Positions 40,268-49,736 of a stretch of DNA of 64,000 nt are shown one piece after another (the first letter of the stretch is position 1; each line of letters opens with the position of its first letter). The notes below the pieces were generated by a model, which did no database searches, was not told the origin of the DNA, and saw only the letters and a list, made by a program, of their open reading frames with translations. The stretch is from Fuerstiella sp. (GTDB lineage: Bacteria > Planctomycetota > Planctomycetia > Planctomycetales > Planctomycetaceae). The position numbers were made by a program, and so were the translations under genes. The stretch is from positions 1 through 64,000 of the forward strand of contig JALHMY010000006.1 in NCBI GenBank assembly GCA_022843805.1, in the 5' to 3' direction.

Positions 40268-40397
40268 GATTTACACGTGTGAGCGGCTTCTTGCTCGCAA
40301 CTGATGACGAAATTCAGGTAGCTGGGTGACGTTAAAGCTGGTTGGTGATTGCCGGGAATTTTAACGACGCGGTTTGAATCAGATTGGTGTTGACTCG

Positions 40398-40652
40398 ATG
40401 AAGAAGACGTTGATCGGTACGGTGAAGTCGGACAAGCGGATTAAGACGTTGCGCGTCGAGATTGAGCGACGGATGCGGCATCCGAAATATGGAAAGATCA
40501 TCCGCGGAAAGACAGTTTGTCAGGTTCATGATGAGAATGCCACGGCGAAGGAAGGCGATCTGGTAGAGATCGAGGAGTGTCCTCCGGTTTCCAGGAGCAA
40601 ACGGTGGGTGCTGGTTCGCGTGGTGCGGCCGGCGGCTGTCGTTGAGGCATAG
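40398..40652 (+). CDS. rpsQ: 30S ribosomal protein S17
   Basis: S17 is an early-binding OB-fold protein of the 30S body. 84 aa from ATG 40398 (MKKTLIGTVKSDKRIKTLRV); further motifs ERRMRHPKYGKIIRG, HDENATAKEGDLVEIEECPP and SRSKRWVLVRV. In-frame upstream Met at 40374 is not needed. Spacers of 130 bp before and 176 bp after contain no gene. Confidence 0.96.
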   Translation: MKKTLIGTVKSDKRIKTLRVEIERRMRHPKYGKIIRGKTVCQVHDENATAKEGDLVEIEECPPVSRSKRWVLVRVVRPAAVVEA

Positions 40653-40828
40653 GTGCACGATCATCATGCGAGAGCCACCGCTCGGTTGTGGGCGGATCTT
40701 GTCAGACTTGTGCGACAGCACCCGCTGGCTCAAATGATGTGTTGCTGCTTTGATATTTCAGCGTTGATTGTTGATGATTGTGCCAGAATCGTTTTTTGTA
40801 GAACTCATGTGTTGGTTGACGGTGACTT

Positions 40829-41197
40829 ATGATTCAGATGCAAACCATGCTGGACGTGGCTGACAACTCCGGTGCAAAAACGGCCCGTTGTATTAAGGTG
40901 CTTGGTGGCACTCGTCGTCGCTATGCGTCGCTTGGTGATATTGTGGTTATTAGCGTGCAGAAAAGCATTGCTGGCAGCAACATTAAGTCGGGGTCTGTGG
41001 TCAAGGGAGTGGTGGTGCGAACCCGCAAGGCTTCTCGCCGTCCTGATGGAAGTTATGTTCAGTTTGACCGCAACGCGGTGGTGATCGTGGATAACGATGG
41101 CAACCCGCGTGGCACTCGTATCTTTGGCGCGGTTGCTCGTGAGTTGCGAGACCGTAAATTTATGAAAATCGTTTCACTTGCCAGTGAAGTGGTATAG
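40829..41197 (+). CDS. rplN: 50S ribosomal protein L14
   Basis: L14 sits at the subunit interface and is the RsfS site in other bacteria. 122 aa; [32 protein letters not shown] and [20 protein letters not shown], then [20 protein letters not shown]. The next gene is rplE, only 46 bp away; rplX, which normally lies between them, is missing. Confidence 0.98.
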   Translation: MIQMQTMLDVADNSGAKTARCIKVLGGTRRRYASLGDIVVISVQKSIAGSNIKSGSVVKGVVVRTRKASRRPDGSYVQFDRNAVVIVDNDGNPRGTRIFGAVARELRDRKFMKIVSLASEVV

Positions 41198-41243
41198 ATT
41201 CGCTGTTCTTTGTGCCTGCGTTGGCAGGTTGAGTGTCTGAGTT

Positions 41244-41792
41244 ATGCCACGTCTATTAAACGAATACCGTAACAGAATTGTTCCAGAACTTAAGAGTCAG
41301 CTGGGTCGGCAGAACTCTCACTGCATCCCGCGACTTGAGAAGATCGTGGTCAGTATGGGGGTCGGCGAAGCGATCAATGATCGCAAGCGTCTCGATGCTG
41401 CGGTTGAGCATTTGATGATGCTGAGTGGTCAGAAGCCACAGATTTGTCGAGCTAAGAAATCTGTGTCCGGGTTTCGACTGCGTGAAGGATCGCCGATCGG
41501 TTGCCGGGTGACGCTGCGTGGCAAGCGAATGTATGAGTTTCTTGATCGTCTGATTACTCTGGCACTTCCGCGGGTGAGAGACTTCCGCGGCGTGAATCCA
41601 AATGGTTTCGATGGACATGGAAACTACAACTACGGGCTGAACGAACAGCTGGTATTCCCTGAAGTTGACCCTGAGACAGTGACTCACACTCAGGGTATGA
41701 ATATTACATTTGTGACTTCGGCAAAGACCAATGACGAGGGACGAGCATTGCTGAGGGCATTTGGAATGCCGTTTAAGGCAGAAGATAAGTAG
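41244..41792 (+). CDS. rplE: 50S ribosomal protein L5
   Basis: L5 binds 5S rRNA and contacts P-site tRNA. 182 aa; IPRLEKIVVSMGVGEAINDR, the LSGQKPQICRAKKSVSGFRL segment, GCRVTLRGKRMYEFLDRLIT and the DFRGVNPNGFDGHGNYNYGL region are conserved. It ends DEGRALLRAFGMPF. It directly follows rplN because rplX is absent. Confidence 0.98.
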   Translation: MPRLLNEYRNRIVPELKSQLGRQNSHCIPRLEKIVVSMGVGEAINDRKRLDAAVEHLMMLSGQKPQICRAKKSVSGFRLREGSPIGCRVTLRGKRMYEFLDRLITLALPRVRDFRGVNPNGFDGHGNYNYGLNEQLVFPEVDPETVTHTQGMNITFVTSAKTNDEGRALLRAFGMPFKAEDK

Positions 41793-41905
41793 AGCATAGT
41801 GGGCTGGGCCTGGCCCTGTGGTGCGTGGTATGCGCGTTTGACGTTCAGCAATATGTCAGGTTGCTCTGGCTGAAATTTCAGTGAATTTGGACAGAAGAAG
41901 TTGCA

Positions 41906-42091
41906 ATGGCAAGCAAAGCAAAGATTGAAAAGGCGAAACGGAAGCCAAAGTTCAGCAGTCGTATCGAACGGCGTTGCGTACTTTGTGGGCGTCCCCGGGC
42001 CGTCTATCGTAAATTTAAGTTGTGTCGCATTTGTTTTCGAAATTTGTGTCTTGACGGCCTGATTCCCGGGGCTCGCAAGGCCAGTTGGTAA
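41906..42091 (+). CDS. rpsN: 30S ribosomal protein S14, zinc-binding type Z
   Basis: The short zinc-ribbon form of S14. 61 aa with ligands C24, C27, C40 and C43 in [20 protein letters not shown], and the conserved end [20 protein letters not shown]-like sequence precedes ATG. A strictly zinc-dependent S14 suggests that a zinc-free paralogue might exist elsewhere for zinc starvation; none is in the window. Confidence 0.97.
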   Translation: MASKAKIEKAKRKPKFSSRIERRCVLCGRPRAVYRKFKLCRICFRNLCLDGLIPGARKASW

Positions 42092-42123
42092 TCTCTGGAA
42101 GTTTTTGGCAGAGTCTATTTTCT

Positions 42124-42519
42124 ATGATGACTGACCCAATCGCGGATCTGTTGACCCGAATTCGCAACGCGGCTCGCGTGGAGCGTCCGTTTGTGGATGT
42201 TCCGTATTCTCAGATCAAGATGAACATTGTTGACGCTCTGAAAAGAGAAGGATTTATCTGGGATCATGAGGTCATTGAAGGGGAGCCTTCGAAGACCCTT
42301 CGAGTGACTCTGAAGTACGGTCCGAACGGCGAGCAGATTATACAGCACATAGAGCGGATCAGCAAACCGGGTTGCCGAGTGTACCAGGGTGTGCGGGAAA
42401 TGCGTGATATTCGGCAGGGTACAGGCATTGGGGTTCTTTCAACGCCAAAAGGCGTTTTGAGCAACCGTGAAGCGAAGAAACAGGGTGTTGGTGGTGAAGT
42501 TCTGTGCCAGTTGTGGTAG
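42124..42519 (+). CDS. rpsH: 30S ribosomal protein S8
   Basis: S8 binds the central domain of 16S rRNA. 131 aa from ATG 42124 (MMTDPIADLLTRIRNAARVE); motifs KREGFIWDHEVI, RISKPGCRVYQG and GTGIGVLSTPKGVLSNREAK, ending GGEVLCQLW. No SD is apparent; an open frame back to 42085 is not family-like. It lies 32 bp after rpsN. Confidence 0.96.
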   Translation: MMTDPIADLLTRIRNAARVERPFVDVPYSQIKMNIVDALKREGFIWDHEVIEGEPSKTLRVTLKYGPNGEQIIQHIERISKPGCRVYQGVREMRDIRQGTGIGVLSTPKGVLSNREAKKQGVGGEVLCQLW

Positions 42520-42621
42520 AAGCTTGGGTAGAGTTGGCTGTCTCGTGAGGGTAGTCGGCTGAATCTGTAACAGCACTCGGGGTCGTTTTTGGCCCTGGGA
42601 TTTATTTGGTGGCGACCAGCA

Positions 42622-43170
42622 ATGTCTCGAATTGGTAAAAAGCCGGTTTCAATTCCCTCGGGTGTGAAGGTTGATGTTCAGGGCAGCACAGTCAGTGCCC
42701 GGGGCGCAGCCGGCGAGTTGGCGATTCAGGTTCATGACAAGATCTCTGTTGAGGTTGATGCAGCAGCATCTCTGGTGCGGGTGAACCGCCCTGACGATAA
42801 ACGCGAAAGTCGTGCTCTGCACGGGCTGACAAGGGCGCTTATCCAGAATCTTGTCAACGGTGTTTCCAAGCCGTTTGAAAAACGTCTGGAGATTATCGGA
42901 GTTGGTTACAACGCCAATCTTGCTGGTCGTAAGCTGACGCTGCAGGTTGGCTACGCGAATAAAATCGTTTTGGAAGTCCCGGCTGGTGTGACGTGCGAAG
43001 TTCCGGACGCGACTCATATTGTTGTGAAAAGTTCTGATCGACAGGCCTGTGGTCAGTTTGCTGCAAATATCAGAGCGGTACGACCTCCTGAACCCTACAA
43101 AGGTAAAGGGGTTCGTTATCAGGGCGAGTTTGTCCGGCGTAAATCTGGTAAGGCTTTCGGTTCAAAGTAG
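42622..43170 (+). CDS. rplF: 50S ribosomal protein L6
   Basis: L6 lies near the sarcin-ricin loop. 182 aa from ATG 42622 (MSRIGKKPVSIPSGVKVDVQ); conserved segments ALHGLTRALIQNLVNGVSKP, LEIIGVGYNANLAGRKLTLQ, and the C-terminal signature PPEPYKGKGVRYQGEFVRRK followed by SGK. An upstream in-frame start at 42589 adds only non-family residues. Confidence 0.97.
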   Translation: MSRIGKKPVSIPSGVKVDVQGSTVSARGAAGELAIQVHDKISVEVDAAASLVRVNRPDDKRESRALHGLTRALIQNLVNGVSKPFEKRLEIIGVGYNANLAGRKLTLQVGYANKIVLEVPAGVTCEVPDATHIVVKSSDRQACGQFAANIRAVRPPEPYKGKGVRYQGEFVRRKSGKAFGSK

Positions 43171-43288
43171 GCACCGCCTGAAAGCTTCCAAATCAGCGAG
43201 TGGACGTTTGTTCAGTACGGAATTGTTGAGAATATCTTTAAGTTGTTTATGACCGGTCGCAGTGTTAGATTGTGGGCAGGTAAGCGTA

Positions 43289-43660
43289 ATGAAGTTTGAA
43301 AAAAGAATTGCGGCTCAGGGTCAGCGTCGAAAGTACCGTGTGAGAAATCGCGTGGTTCGCGACTCTCACGGTCGTCCACGGCTGTCAGTGTTCAGAAGTA
43401 ATCGGCACATGTATGCCCAGATTATTGATGATGCGGCGGGGAAGACGCTGGCAGCGGCCAGCACGGTTGAGGGAGAGATTGCCGGGGCTGGTAAGTTTGC
43501 CGGTAATGTCTCATCCGCGGAGAAAGTTGGTCGGCTGATCGCTGAGCGCGCGGCTGAAAAGGGAATAACAAAAGTCGTGTTCGATCGTGGTGCTTTTCGG
43601 TATCATGGTCGGGTTGCTGCATTGGCCGACGCTGCACGTGGTGCCGGGTTGGATTTCTAG
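43289..43660 (+). CDS. rplR: 50S ribosomal protein L18
   Basis: L18 binds 5S rRNA with L5. 123 aa from ATG 43289 ([20 protein letters not shown]); motifs [31 protein letters not shown], and [20 protein letters not shown] followed by ARGAGLDF. The expected neighbours rplF and rpsE flank it. Confidence 0.97.
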   Translation: MKFEKRIAAQGQRRKYRVRNRVVRDSHGRPRLSVFRSNRHMYAQIIDDAAGKTLAAASTVEGEIAGAGKFAGNVSSAEKVGRLIAERAAEKGITKVVFDRGAFRYHGRVAALADAARGAGLDF

Positions 43661-43700
43661 GTCAATTGAAAAGTGCTTTGTTCAGCCGCAGGGGTGACTG

Positions 43701-44183
43701 GTGTCAACAAGCGAAGTTAGAAGCGATTCAGGCGAAAAGGTCATAGCGATTCGACGTTGTGCCTGCGTGGTAAAAGGCGGGCGGCGTTTCAGCTTTGCAG
43801 CACTCGTTGTTACGGGTGACGGCAATGGTAAGGCTGGCTACGGCTATGGCAAGGCCATTGAGGTGCCGTTGGCGGTTGAGAAGGCCACAAAGCAGGCGAA
43901 TCGATCACAGGCTTCTGTACCGTTGGTTGGTTCGACGATTCCTCATCAGGTGATTGGTCGGTTCCGTGCATCGAAAGTGATTTTGCTGCCTGCCAAACCC
44001 GGAACTGGTATCATTGCCGGCGACTGTGTGCGGTCAGTTGTGGAGTCGGCTGGAATTCATGACATTTTGACAAAGGCCTATGGTTCGACGAATCCGTTGA
44101 ACCTCGTCAAGGCCACGTTTGATGCTCTGCGACAGCTGCGTACTCGCGAGCAGATTGAGCGTTTGCGGGGAGTGTCGCTGTGA
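43701..44183 (+). CDS. rpsE: 30S ribosomal protein S5
   Basis: S5 is involved in mRNA entry and decoding accuracy. 160 aa with a GTG start after AGGGGTGACTG. Motifs [20 protein letters not shown] and [20 protein letters not shown] of the dsRNA-binding domain, then [20 protein letters not shown]. It overlaps rplO by 4 nt (GTGA), indicating translational coupling. rpmD (L30), usually the next gene, is absent. Confidence 0.97.
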   Translation: MSTSEVRSDSGEKVIAIRRCACVVKGGRRFSFAALVVTGDGNGKAGYGYGKAIEVPLAVEKATKQANRSQASVPLVGSTIPHQVIGRFRASKVILLPAKPGTGIIAGDCVRSVVESAGIHDILTKAYGSTNPLNLVKATFDALRQLRTREQIERLRGVSL

Positions 44184-44650
44184 TTTTGAATGATGTGCAC
44201 ACGGGGATTCGAAAGAATAAGAAGCGGAAGAGAATTGGCCGCGGTACTGGTTCCGGACACGGTAAGACATCCGGTCGAGGTCATAAGGGCTTCTATTCAC
44301 GCTCTGGTTCGTCTCGACGTACGGGATTTGAAGGCGGACAGATGCCTTTGTTTCGTCGCGTGGCGAAGCGTGGCTTCAGCAACAACGCATTTGCGGCTGA
44401 AGTTGCTATCGTGAATGTTAGCCAGCTGGAAACTGCGTTCGAAGCAGGCACCGAGGTGACTCCGGAGTTGCTGGTCAGTCGCGGGATCGTTCCCTCACGC
44501 TTTGACGAGTTGAAGGTGTTGGGCGACGGAGAGCTGACGAAGTCATTGAAAGTGCATGCTCATCGCTTTTCATCCTCCGCCGAGCAGAAGATTAAGGCGG
44601 TTGGTGGGAGTTTCAATATTCTGACCGGTGCCGGAGTGGTCGCGGGTTAG
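44180..44650 (+). CDS. rplO: 50S ribosomal protein L15
   Basis: L15 is a late assembly protein of the 50S. 156 aa with a GTG start inside the rpsE stop (GTGA overlap). The glycine- and lysine-rich extension [20 protein letters not shown], then [20 protein letters not shown] and the C-terminal domain ending [12 protein letters not shown]. It takes the place next to rpsE because rpmD is missing. Confidence 0.97.
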   Translation: MILNDVHTGIRKNKKRKRIGRGTGSGHGKTSGRGHKGFYSRSGSSRRTGFEGGQMPLFRRVAKRGFSNNAFAAEVAIVNVSQLETAFEAGTEVTPELLVSRGIVPSRFDELKVLGDGELTKSLKVHAHRFSSSAEQKIKAVGGSFNILTGAGVVAG

Positions 44651-44721
44651 AAGGTGAGGCTGGCGGTGTTGTCTGTAGTTGCAAATCGGATTTTCCTGCT
44701 GTCGTCTTGTGGAGAGACGGA

Positions 44722-46068
44722 ATGCTCTCAAAATTAGTGACCGTATTTCGCGTTCCGGAACTTCGCAGGAAAATTTTCCTAACGATTATCCTTCTGGCGG
44801 TATACCGGCTGGGTTTTTTCATCACTTTGCCCTTTATGAACCATGAGGTGATTAAGGACACGGTTGAGAAAGCTGGTCAGGCTGGTGGACTCGGAAGTCT
44901 TCTTCAGATGGCCTCGTTGCTGTCTGCGACCGACCTGCAAAGCGGTTCGATATTTGGGCTTGGGATCATGCCATATATCACCGCGTCAATTGTCTTTCAG
45001 CTGTTGGGTACAGTTTACCCTCCTCTGGAGGCATTGCAGAAGGAAGGTGAGTCCGGGCGTCGAAGGCTCAATGAGTACACTCGGTACGCCACCGTATTTG
45101 TTTGTTTTCTGCAGAGTTATGGCCTGATTCGTTACAGCCTTGCGGGTCAGGGTTTGGTGCTTGACTATTACAACACGTTTTTCTGGCATCTACTCGGCAC
45201 GATCATCATGACGGCCGGGACGGTGTTTCTGATGTGGATTGGCGAACAGATCGATGCGTATGGGATTGGCAACGGGATCAGCCTGCTGATCATGGCTGGC
45301 ATTTTGGCTCGACTGCCCGATGTCGCGTACAAGTGGCTGGACGGGATTGGAACGCAGGGCATTCAGATTGGGACGACCTACGGTATTGAGAAATTGTTGC
45401 TGATGGCAGCGTTGTTTGTCGGGGTGATTGTCGTTGTTGTCTTCATTACGCAGGGGCAGCGTAAGATCCCGATTCAAAGTGCCAAGCACGTTCGTGGCCG
45501 TCGGGTGATGGGTGGCAATCGTCAGTGGTTGCCGCTGCGGGTGAACCAGTCTGGCGTGATGCCCATCATTTTTGCGTCAAGTCTGTTGTTGATTCCGTTC
45601 TTTATTTTCAATCAGCTGAGAAATCTGTTTGGGGAAAGTGGCACTCTGGCGGTTATCGCTGATGCGTTTAGCCCAGGTCAGGGATTTATCTACAATCTTT
45701 CGTATGTGCTGCTGATTTACTTCTTCTGCTATTTCTGGACTGCCATTACATTCAATCCGAAGGATATGGCGGAGAATCTGAAGGACAGTGGAAGTTTCAT
45801 ACCTGGTTATCGTCCTGGTGGAAGAACGGCCGCGCATCTTGAATCTGTAATGTTGCGAATTACGTACGTCGGTGCTGCATTTCTTGCGGTGATTGCCGTG
45901 ATTCCAACTGTAATCTCAACGACGTTAACCGGTGATTTTGCCACAGCCAGTTTCTTTGGTGGCACCGGACTTTTGATTATGGTGTCGGTGGCACTGGACC
46001 TGGTTCAGAAGATCGATTCGCACCTTGTGATGAGAAATTATCCGGGTTTGCTGGATACTGAGAAGTAG
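44722..46068 (+). CDS. secY: preprotein translocase subunit SecY
   Basis: The channel subunit of the Sec translocon. 448 aa from ATG 44722 (MLSKLVTVFRVPELRRKIFL) with GGAGAGACGG upstream. About ten hydrophobic segments; the plug/TM2 region has SIFGLGIMPYITASIVFQLL, TM5-6 has ISLLIMAGILARLPDVA, and RVNQSGVMPIIFASSLLLIP identifies TM7. The cytosolic loop GGNRQWLPLRVN is present. The gene ends RNYPGLLDTEK, shorter than in E. coli. rpmJ follows at 107 bp; infA, adk and map, frequent neighbours, are absent. Confidence 0.98.
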   Translation: MLSKLVTVFRVPELRRKIFLTIILLAVYRLGFFITLPFMNHEVIKDTVEKAGQAGGLGSLLQMASLLSATDLQSGSIFGLGIMPYITASIVFQLLGTVYPPLEALQKEGESGRRRLNEYTRYATVFVCFLQSYGLIRYSLAGQGLVLDYYNTFFWHLLGTIIMTAGTVFLMWIGEQIDAYGIGNGISLLIMAGILARLPDVAYKWLDGIGTQGIQIGTTYGIEKLLLMAALFVGVIVVVVFITQGQRKIPIQSAKHVRGRRVMGGNRQWLPLRVNQSGVMPIIFASSLLLIPFFIFNQLRNLFGESGTLAVIADAFSPGQGFIYNLSYVLLIYFFCYFWTAITFNPKDMAENLKDSGSFIPGYRPGGRTAAHLESVMLRITYVGAAFLAVIAVIPTVISTTLTGDFATASFFGGTGLLIMVSVALDLVQKIDSHLVMRNYPGLLDTEK

Positions 46069-46175
46069 TTGGTCTGCGGATCGGGAAAGATTTGTTTGGC
46101 ATTTTTGAGCGTGGTGCGGGAAACTGTCCGGAAGTTGGGCGGACCTGCTATCGCCGGACTTAGCGGTGAAGTAAG

Positions 46176-46292
46176 ATGAAAGTTCGTTCAAGCGTAAAAA
46201 GGGTTTGCGAGCATTGTAAGCTCGTCAGGCGGCGTGGTCGGATTTTTGTAATTTGTTCTTCTAACCCACGCCACAAGCAGCGACAGGGCTAA
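46176..46292 (+). CDS. rpmJ: 50S ribosomal protein L36
   Basis: A 38-residue zinc-binding L36: [20 protein letters not shown], then [18 protein letters not shown]. The ligand set is intact (C11, C14, C27, H33). ATG 46176; TAA at 46290-46292. rpsM starts 33 bp later, the classical rpmJ-rpsM order. Confidence 0.95.
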   Translation: MKVRSSVKRVCEHCKLVRRRGRIFVICSSNPRHKQRQG

Positions 46293-46325
46293 ATGCCGGG
46301 CTGTGTGATATCGGAGACTGTGTAA

Positions 46326-46712
46326 ATGCCTCGTATTTTGGGCGTTGATATTCCCAACAACAAGCCGACTTACATCGCGCTGACGTACCTTTACGGTGTT
46401 GGGCCGGTGTTGTCAGTGAAGATTTGTGCTGAGCTGGGGGTTGATCCGCATGCTCGCGCTGGGGAACTGACTGAAGACGAAGTCAGTCGCATTACGACTC
46501 ATCTTGACAAGAACTACACTGTAGAGGGACCTCTTCGGCGAAAAGTTCAGCAGGATATTGGTCGTCTTCGGGAGATTCAGTGTTATCGGGGCATCAGGCA
46601 TCGCCGTGGTTTGCCGGTTCGCGGGCAGCGTACGAAAACGAATGCAAGGACGCGTAAAGGCCGTAAGAAGACGGTTGCTGGTAAGAAGGGCGTTAAGGAT
46701 CTGAAGCACTAG
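46326..46712 (+). CDS. rpsM: 30S ribosomal protein S13
   Basis: S13 bridges the subunits and contacts P-site tRNA. 128 aa; [29 protein letters not shown], and the C-terminal [20 protein letters not shown] followed by [16 protein letters not shown]. It heads the alpha-type series rpsM-rpsK-rpoA-rplQ. Confidence 0.98.
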   Translation: MPRILGVDIPNNKPTYIALTYLYGVGPVLSVKICAELGVDPHARAGELTEDEVSRITTHLDKNYTVEGPLRRKVQQDIGRLREIQCYRGIRHRRGLPVRGQRTKTNARTRKGRKKTVAGKKGVKDLKH

Positions 46713-46758
46713 GCGTTTGTGATGATTGAAATTTTGCGCTTTGCAGTGAGATGAGTCT

Positions 46759-47139
46759 GTGGCTAAGGTTAAGAAGAAGAAGATTCGACGTAATGTGAAC
46801 AAGGGTATCGCCTATGTGAAGGCGACCTTTAACAATACGATCGTGACCATGACCGATGCGGCCGGCGATGTAATTTGCTGGGCGACGGCGGGTACTGTGG
46901 GCTTTAAGGGTTCACGAAAGAGTACTCCGTTTGCTGCTCAGCGAGCGGCCGAAACCGTCGCTGAACGGGCTGCCAAAGTGGGTGTCCGCGAAGTTGAGGT
47001 GCGTGTAAAGGGACCGGGATCCGGTCGGGAAAGTGCAATTACCGGGTTGCAGTCATCCGGGATTGCCATCAAGTCGATTGAAGACATCACGCCATTGCCC
47101 CATAATGGCTGTCGCCCGCCAAAGAAGCGACGCGTTTGA
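46759..47139 (+). CDS. rpsK: 30S ribosomal protein S11
   Basis: S11 lies on the platform near the anti-SD helix. 126 aa with a GTG start. Motifs [38 protein letters not shown], and [20 protein letters not shown]; the end is [12 protein letters not shown]. rpoA follows directly; rpsD, usually between them, is not here. Confidence 0.98.
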   Translation: MAKVKKKKIRRNVNKGIAYVKATFNNTIVTMTDAAGDVICWATAGTVGFKGSRKSTPFAAQRAAETVAERAAKVGVREVEVRVKGPGSGRESAITGLQSSGIAIKSIEDITPLPHNGCRPPKKRRV

Positions 47140-47177
47140 TTTGGTAGGATTGTTTGTTTCTGTTTTGAGGTCAAAAA

Positions 47178-48185
47178 ATGCGTATTCGTTGGCGAGGTCT
47201 TGAGCTTCCCAGTCGTGTTCATGTGGACCGGGAAACTCGCACTGCAACATACGGCAAGTTCGTTGCGGAGCCATTTGAACGAGGGTTCGGCGCCACGGTG
47301 GGCAACAGTCTTCGTCGTATTTTGTTGTCCAGTCTTGAAGGTGCGGCAATCACTCGTGCTCGCGTTCAGGGTGTTCAGCACGAGTTTACGACCATTCCTG
47401 GCGTGGTTGAAGACGTCACTGATATTTGTCTGAATTTGAAGTCACTGGTCGTTAAAAATCACAGTGCCTCCAGTAAGACGTTGAGAATTGAAAAGAATAG
47501 TCGCGGAGTTGTGACGGGTGCGGATGTGATTTGTGACGATCAGGTTGAGATCATCAACCGGGATCTCGTGATCGCGACGATGACTGACGATGTTCCATTT
47601 CATATTGAAATGACAGTGGAGAACGGCCGCGGTTATGTTCCTGCTTCTGAGCAGTATCAGCACGAGCCGGAAGTGGGCGTGATTCCTCTGGATGCAGCGT
47701 TCTCCCCGGTTGTGCGAGTTCGCCATCTGATTGAGGATACTCGCGTTGGCCAGAGGACTAACTACGACAAGCTGACGCTGGAACTCTGGACAAACGGTAC
47801 GGTTTCCCCCGAGATGGCTTTGGTGGAAGCAGCAAAGATTCTGAGGAAGCATTTGAATTGCTTCATTACATTTCGCGAGCCGGGACCTGAAGCGGGCCCT
47901 GAAGGTGGATTGCGCGGGATGAGTGAAGCAACAGGATATTCTCCTGTCGATATGGAATTGGAAGAGAAGCTTGGAAAGAGTTTGGCTGAGCTGAATCTTT
48001 CCGTACGAGCCACGAATTGTCTTGAGTCTGTTGGAATTAATACGGTTCGTGACCTGGTGGTTCGAAGCGAAGATGAATTGCTTCAGGTCAGGAACTTTGG
48101 TGAAACTACTCTTGATGAGGTTCGGGAACGTCTTGGTCAGATTGACCTGCGGCTGGGTATGCGTTTACCGAATCAGACAGTTTAG
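47178..48185 (+). CDS. rpoA: DNA-directed RNA polymerase subunit alpha
   Basis: The alpha subunit, 335 aa. The N-terminal dimerisation domain contains [20 protein letters not shown] and the [20 protein letters not shown] segment. A Gly/Pro/Glu linker ([14 protein letters not shown], about 234-247) leads to the C-terminal domain (about 270-330) with [20 protein letters not shown] and [15 protein letters not shown], which binds UP elements and activators. Start ATG 47178, with TGAGGT upstream. Confidence 0.98.
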   Translation: MRIRWRGLELPSRVHVDRETRTATYGKFVAEPFERGFGATVGNSLRRILLSSLEGAAITRARVQGVQHEFTTIPGVVEDVTDICLNLKSLVVKNHSASSKTLRIEKNSRGVVTGADVICDDQVEIINRDLVIATMTDDVPFHIEMTVENGRGYVPASEQYQHEPEVGVIPLDAAFSPVVRVRHLIEDTRVGQRTNYDKLTLELWTNGTVSPEMALVEAAKILRKHLNCFITFREPGPEAGPEGGLRGMSEATGYSPVDMELEEKLGKSLAELNLSVRATNCLESVGINTVRDLVVRSEDELLQVRNFGETTLDEVRERLGQIDLRLGMRLPNQTV

Positions 48186-48345
48186 GTGTGTTGCCGAGGT
48201 CGGCAGGGCCTGTAGATCAGTCATAAATTGATCGGCAGATGTTTGGTTGTTGAAGTTACTGGTACGTGCGGTCTGCGGAATGTAGTTGCTGCAAGGCGCG
48301 GATTTTTTGAACTTGGTTCCTGTTAAAATAGAGTGAGTGTCTGGA

Positions 48346-48927
48346 ATGCGACACCGTGTTAGCGGCAGAAAGCTTGGCAGAAATGCCTCGCATCGAAAAG
48401 CGATGTTTCGGAACATGGCAACCAGTCTGATTCGTTCAGTGACGCCTCAGGAAGACGTTGTGGGCGAACCGAAGGTTGCCGGACGCATCATTACGACTGT
48501 TCCCAAGGCCAAAGAGTTGCGGCCAATTGTGGAGAAGCTGGTAACGCTTGCGAAAAAGGCAGCGATTCACTCTGCAAAGGCCGATCAGTTCCGGACGAAG
48601 GCTGAAAGAAACAGCGAGGCTTGGAATCAGTGGCGAAATTCTGAGGCTGGTCGCAACTGGGTGCTGGCCAGTGCACCGGCTCTGGCTCTGCGTCGCCAGG
48701 CATTTGCAGCGCTGCGGGACGACAGGGCGGTCGATATTCTGTTCGACGTTTTGGCACCTCGGTTTGCGGATCGTACCGGCGGATACACTCGCATTGTAAG
48801 ATTGTCGGGTGTTCGGCTGGGGGACGCCGGTGAGCGTGCGATTATTGAATTTACGGGGGTTCGGGACCGCGTGAAGAAGGCTCGCCGAAGAGCGGCCCCT
48901 GCGGTGGTAGAGACTGCGAATTCCTGA
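48346..48927 (+). CDS. rplQ: 50S ribosomal protein L17 with insertions
   Basis: L17 lies close to the tunnel exit. The N-terminus ([30 protein letters not shown]) and the C-terminal half ([20 protein letters not shown]) are typical. At 193 aa it exceeds the 127 of E. coli: one insertion of roughly 16 residues follows LIR (about 32-47), a second of around 40 residues follows LVTLAK (about 71-114, [15 protein letters not shown]), and there is a short C-terminal tail. ATG 48346 fits; the GTG at 48337 adds three residues. A terminator 30 nt downstream ends the ribosomal cluster. Confidence 0.95.
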   Translation: MRHRVSGRKLGRNASHRKAMFRNMATSLIRSVTPQEDVVGEPKVAGRIITTVPKAKELRPIVEKLVTLAKKAAIHSAKADQFRTKAERNSEAWNQWRNSEAGRNWVLASAPALALRRQAFAALRDDRAVDILFDVLAPRFADRTGGYTRIVRLSGVRLGDAGERAIIEFTGVRDRVKKARRRAAPAVVETANS

Positions 48928-48956
48928 GTATTGTTGAGTGATCTGAGTTCTGATGG

Positions 48957-48989
48957 CCCTCGTCGAAGAGATTCGATGAGGGTTTTTTT
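48957..48989 (+). terminator. rho-independent terminator of the ribosomal cluster
   Basis: CCCTCGTCGAA pairs with TTCGATGAGGG (one G-T wobble) around a 5-nt loop and is followed by seven T residues. Placed 30 nt after the rplQ stop. Confidence 0.9.
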
Positions 48990-49127
48990 GTGGCGACGTT
49001 GTTGGTTTTCGTTTGTGGGATTGACAGCCTGATACCGGGGCAACGATCATGGCTGCATAAACTTAGGTCTCAGCGGATGTAAGGTCCGATGAGAAGTTGA
49101 GTCTCCGAAGGAGCGGAGAGATTTGGC

Positions 49128-49712
49128 ATGAGCGGTACCGGCTTTGACTTTTGTCTTGCGATGCAGGCGTTTTGCGAAGACATTTGCAGGCGGCATTGTG
49201 AGTTTTCCCATATCCGAATGCAGGATGTGGCCGTAACTTTTGCTCAAACGCGATCGACGGTTGAATGGGGTATGCAGGCGAAGCTTACGCCAATGCGTTT
49301 TGAGGGCGGAGCGATGCACCAGCGTCGGGGAAAGCGTCTCTGGACTGTGCAGCGAGTGTTCAGTCACGGCAGGGAGATGCTTTATATTCTGACCTTCTAT
49401 TTGCCGCGATTCCTGAACCTCTCATTTGAAGAGAAGCTCGTCACTGTTTTTCATGAGCTGTATCACATCGGGCCCGATTTTGACGGTGACATTCGTCGAT
49501 TTGGCGGAGCCTGTTACATCCATACGGGCAGCCAGAAGGCCTACGATCGGCAGATGGAGGTGTATGTGCGAGAGTACCTTCGTTCCGGTCCGCCGGAGAG
49601 TTTGTATTCATTTCTACGACTGAATTTTCGACAGCTTCAGACAGTTCACGGGCCGGTCAGGGGATTACGAATTTCTATTCCGAAACTCATTCCGCTGGAA
49701 GAAGCCGCGTGA
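49128..49712 (+). CDS. putative HExxH metallopeptidase-like protein
   Basis: A 194-residue cytosolic protein of unrecognised function. The centre has VFHELYHIGPDFDGDIRRF: H109-E110-x-x-H113 is the zincin-type signature, with D/H candidates just after for a third ligand. It is reminiscent of the small putative metallopeptidases of phages and of uncharacterised planctomycete proteins. There is no signal peptide; cysteines C9, C16, C20 and C24 cluster at the N-terminus. SD GGAGAGA precedes ATG. The gene follows the ribosomal terminator and lies 24 bp before the flavin-reductase gene, so they may be co-transcribed. Confidence 0.7.
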   Translation: MSGTGFDFCLAMQAFCEDICRRHCEFSHIRMQDVAVTFAQTRSTVEWGMQAKLTPMRFEGGAMHQRRGKRLWTVQRVFSHGREMLYILTFYLPRFLNLSFEEKLVTVFHELYHIGPDFDGDIRRFGGACYIHTGSQKAYDRQMEVYVREYLRSGPPESLYSFLRLNFRQLQTVHGPVRGLRISIPKLIPLEEAA

Positions 49713-49736
49713 CATGAGTTTGGGAGGGGATGTTTA

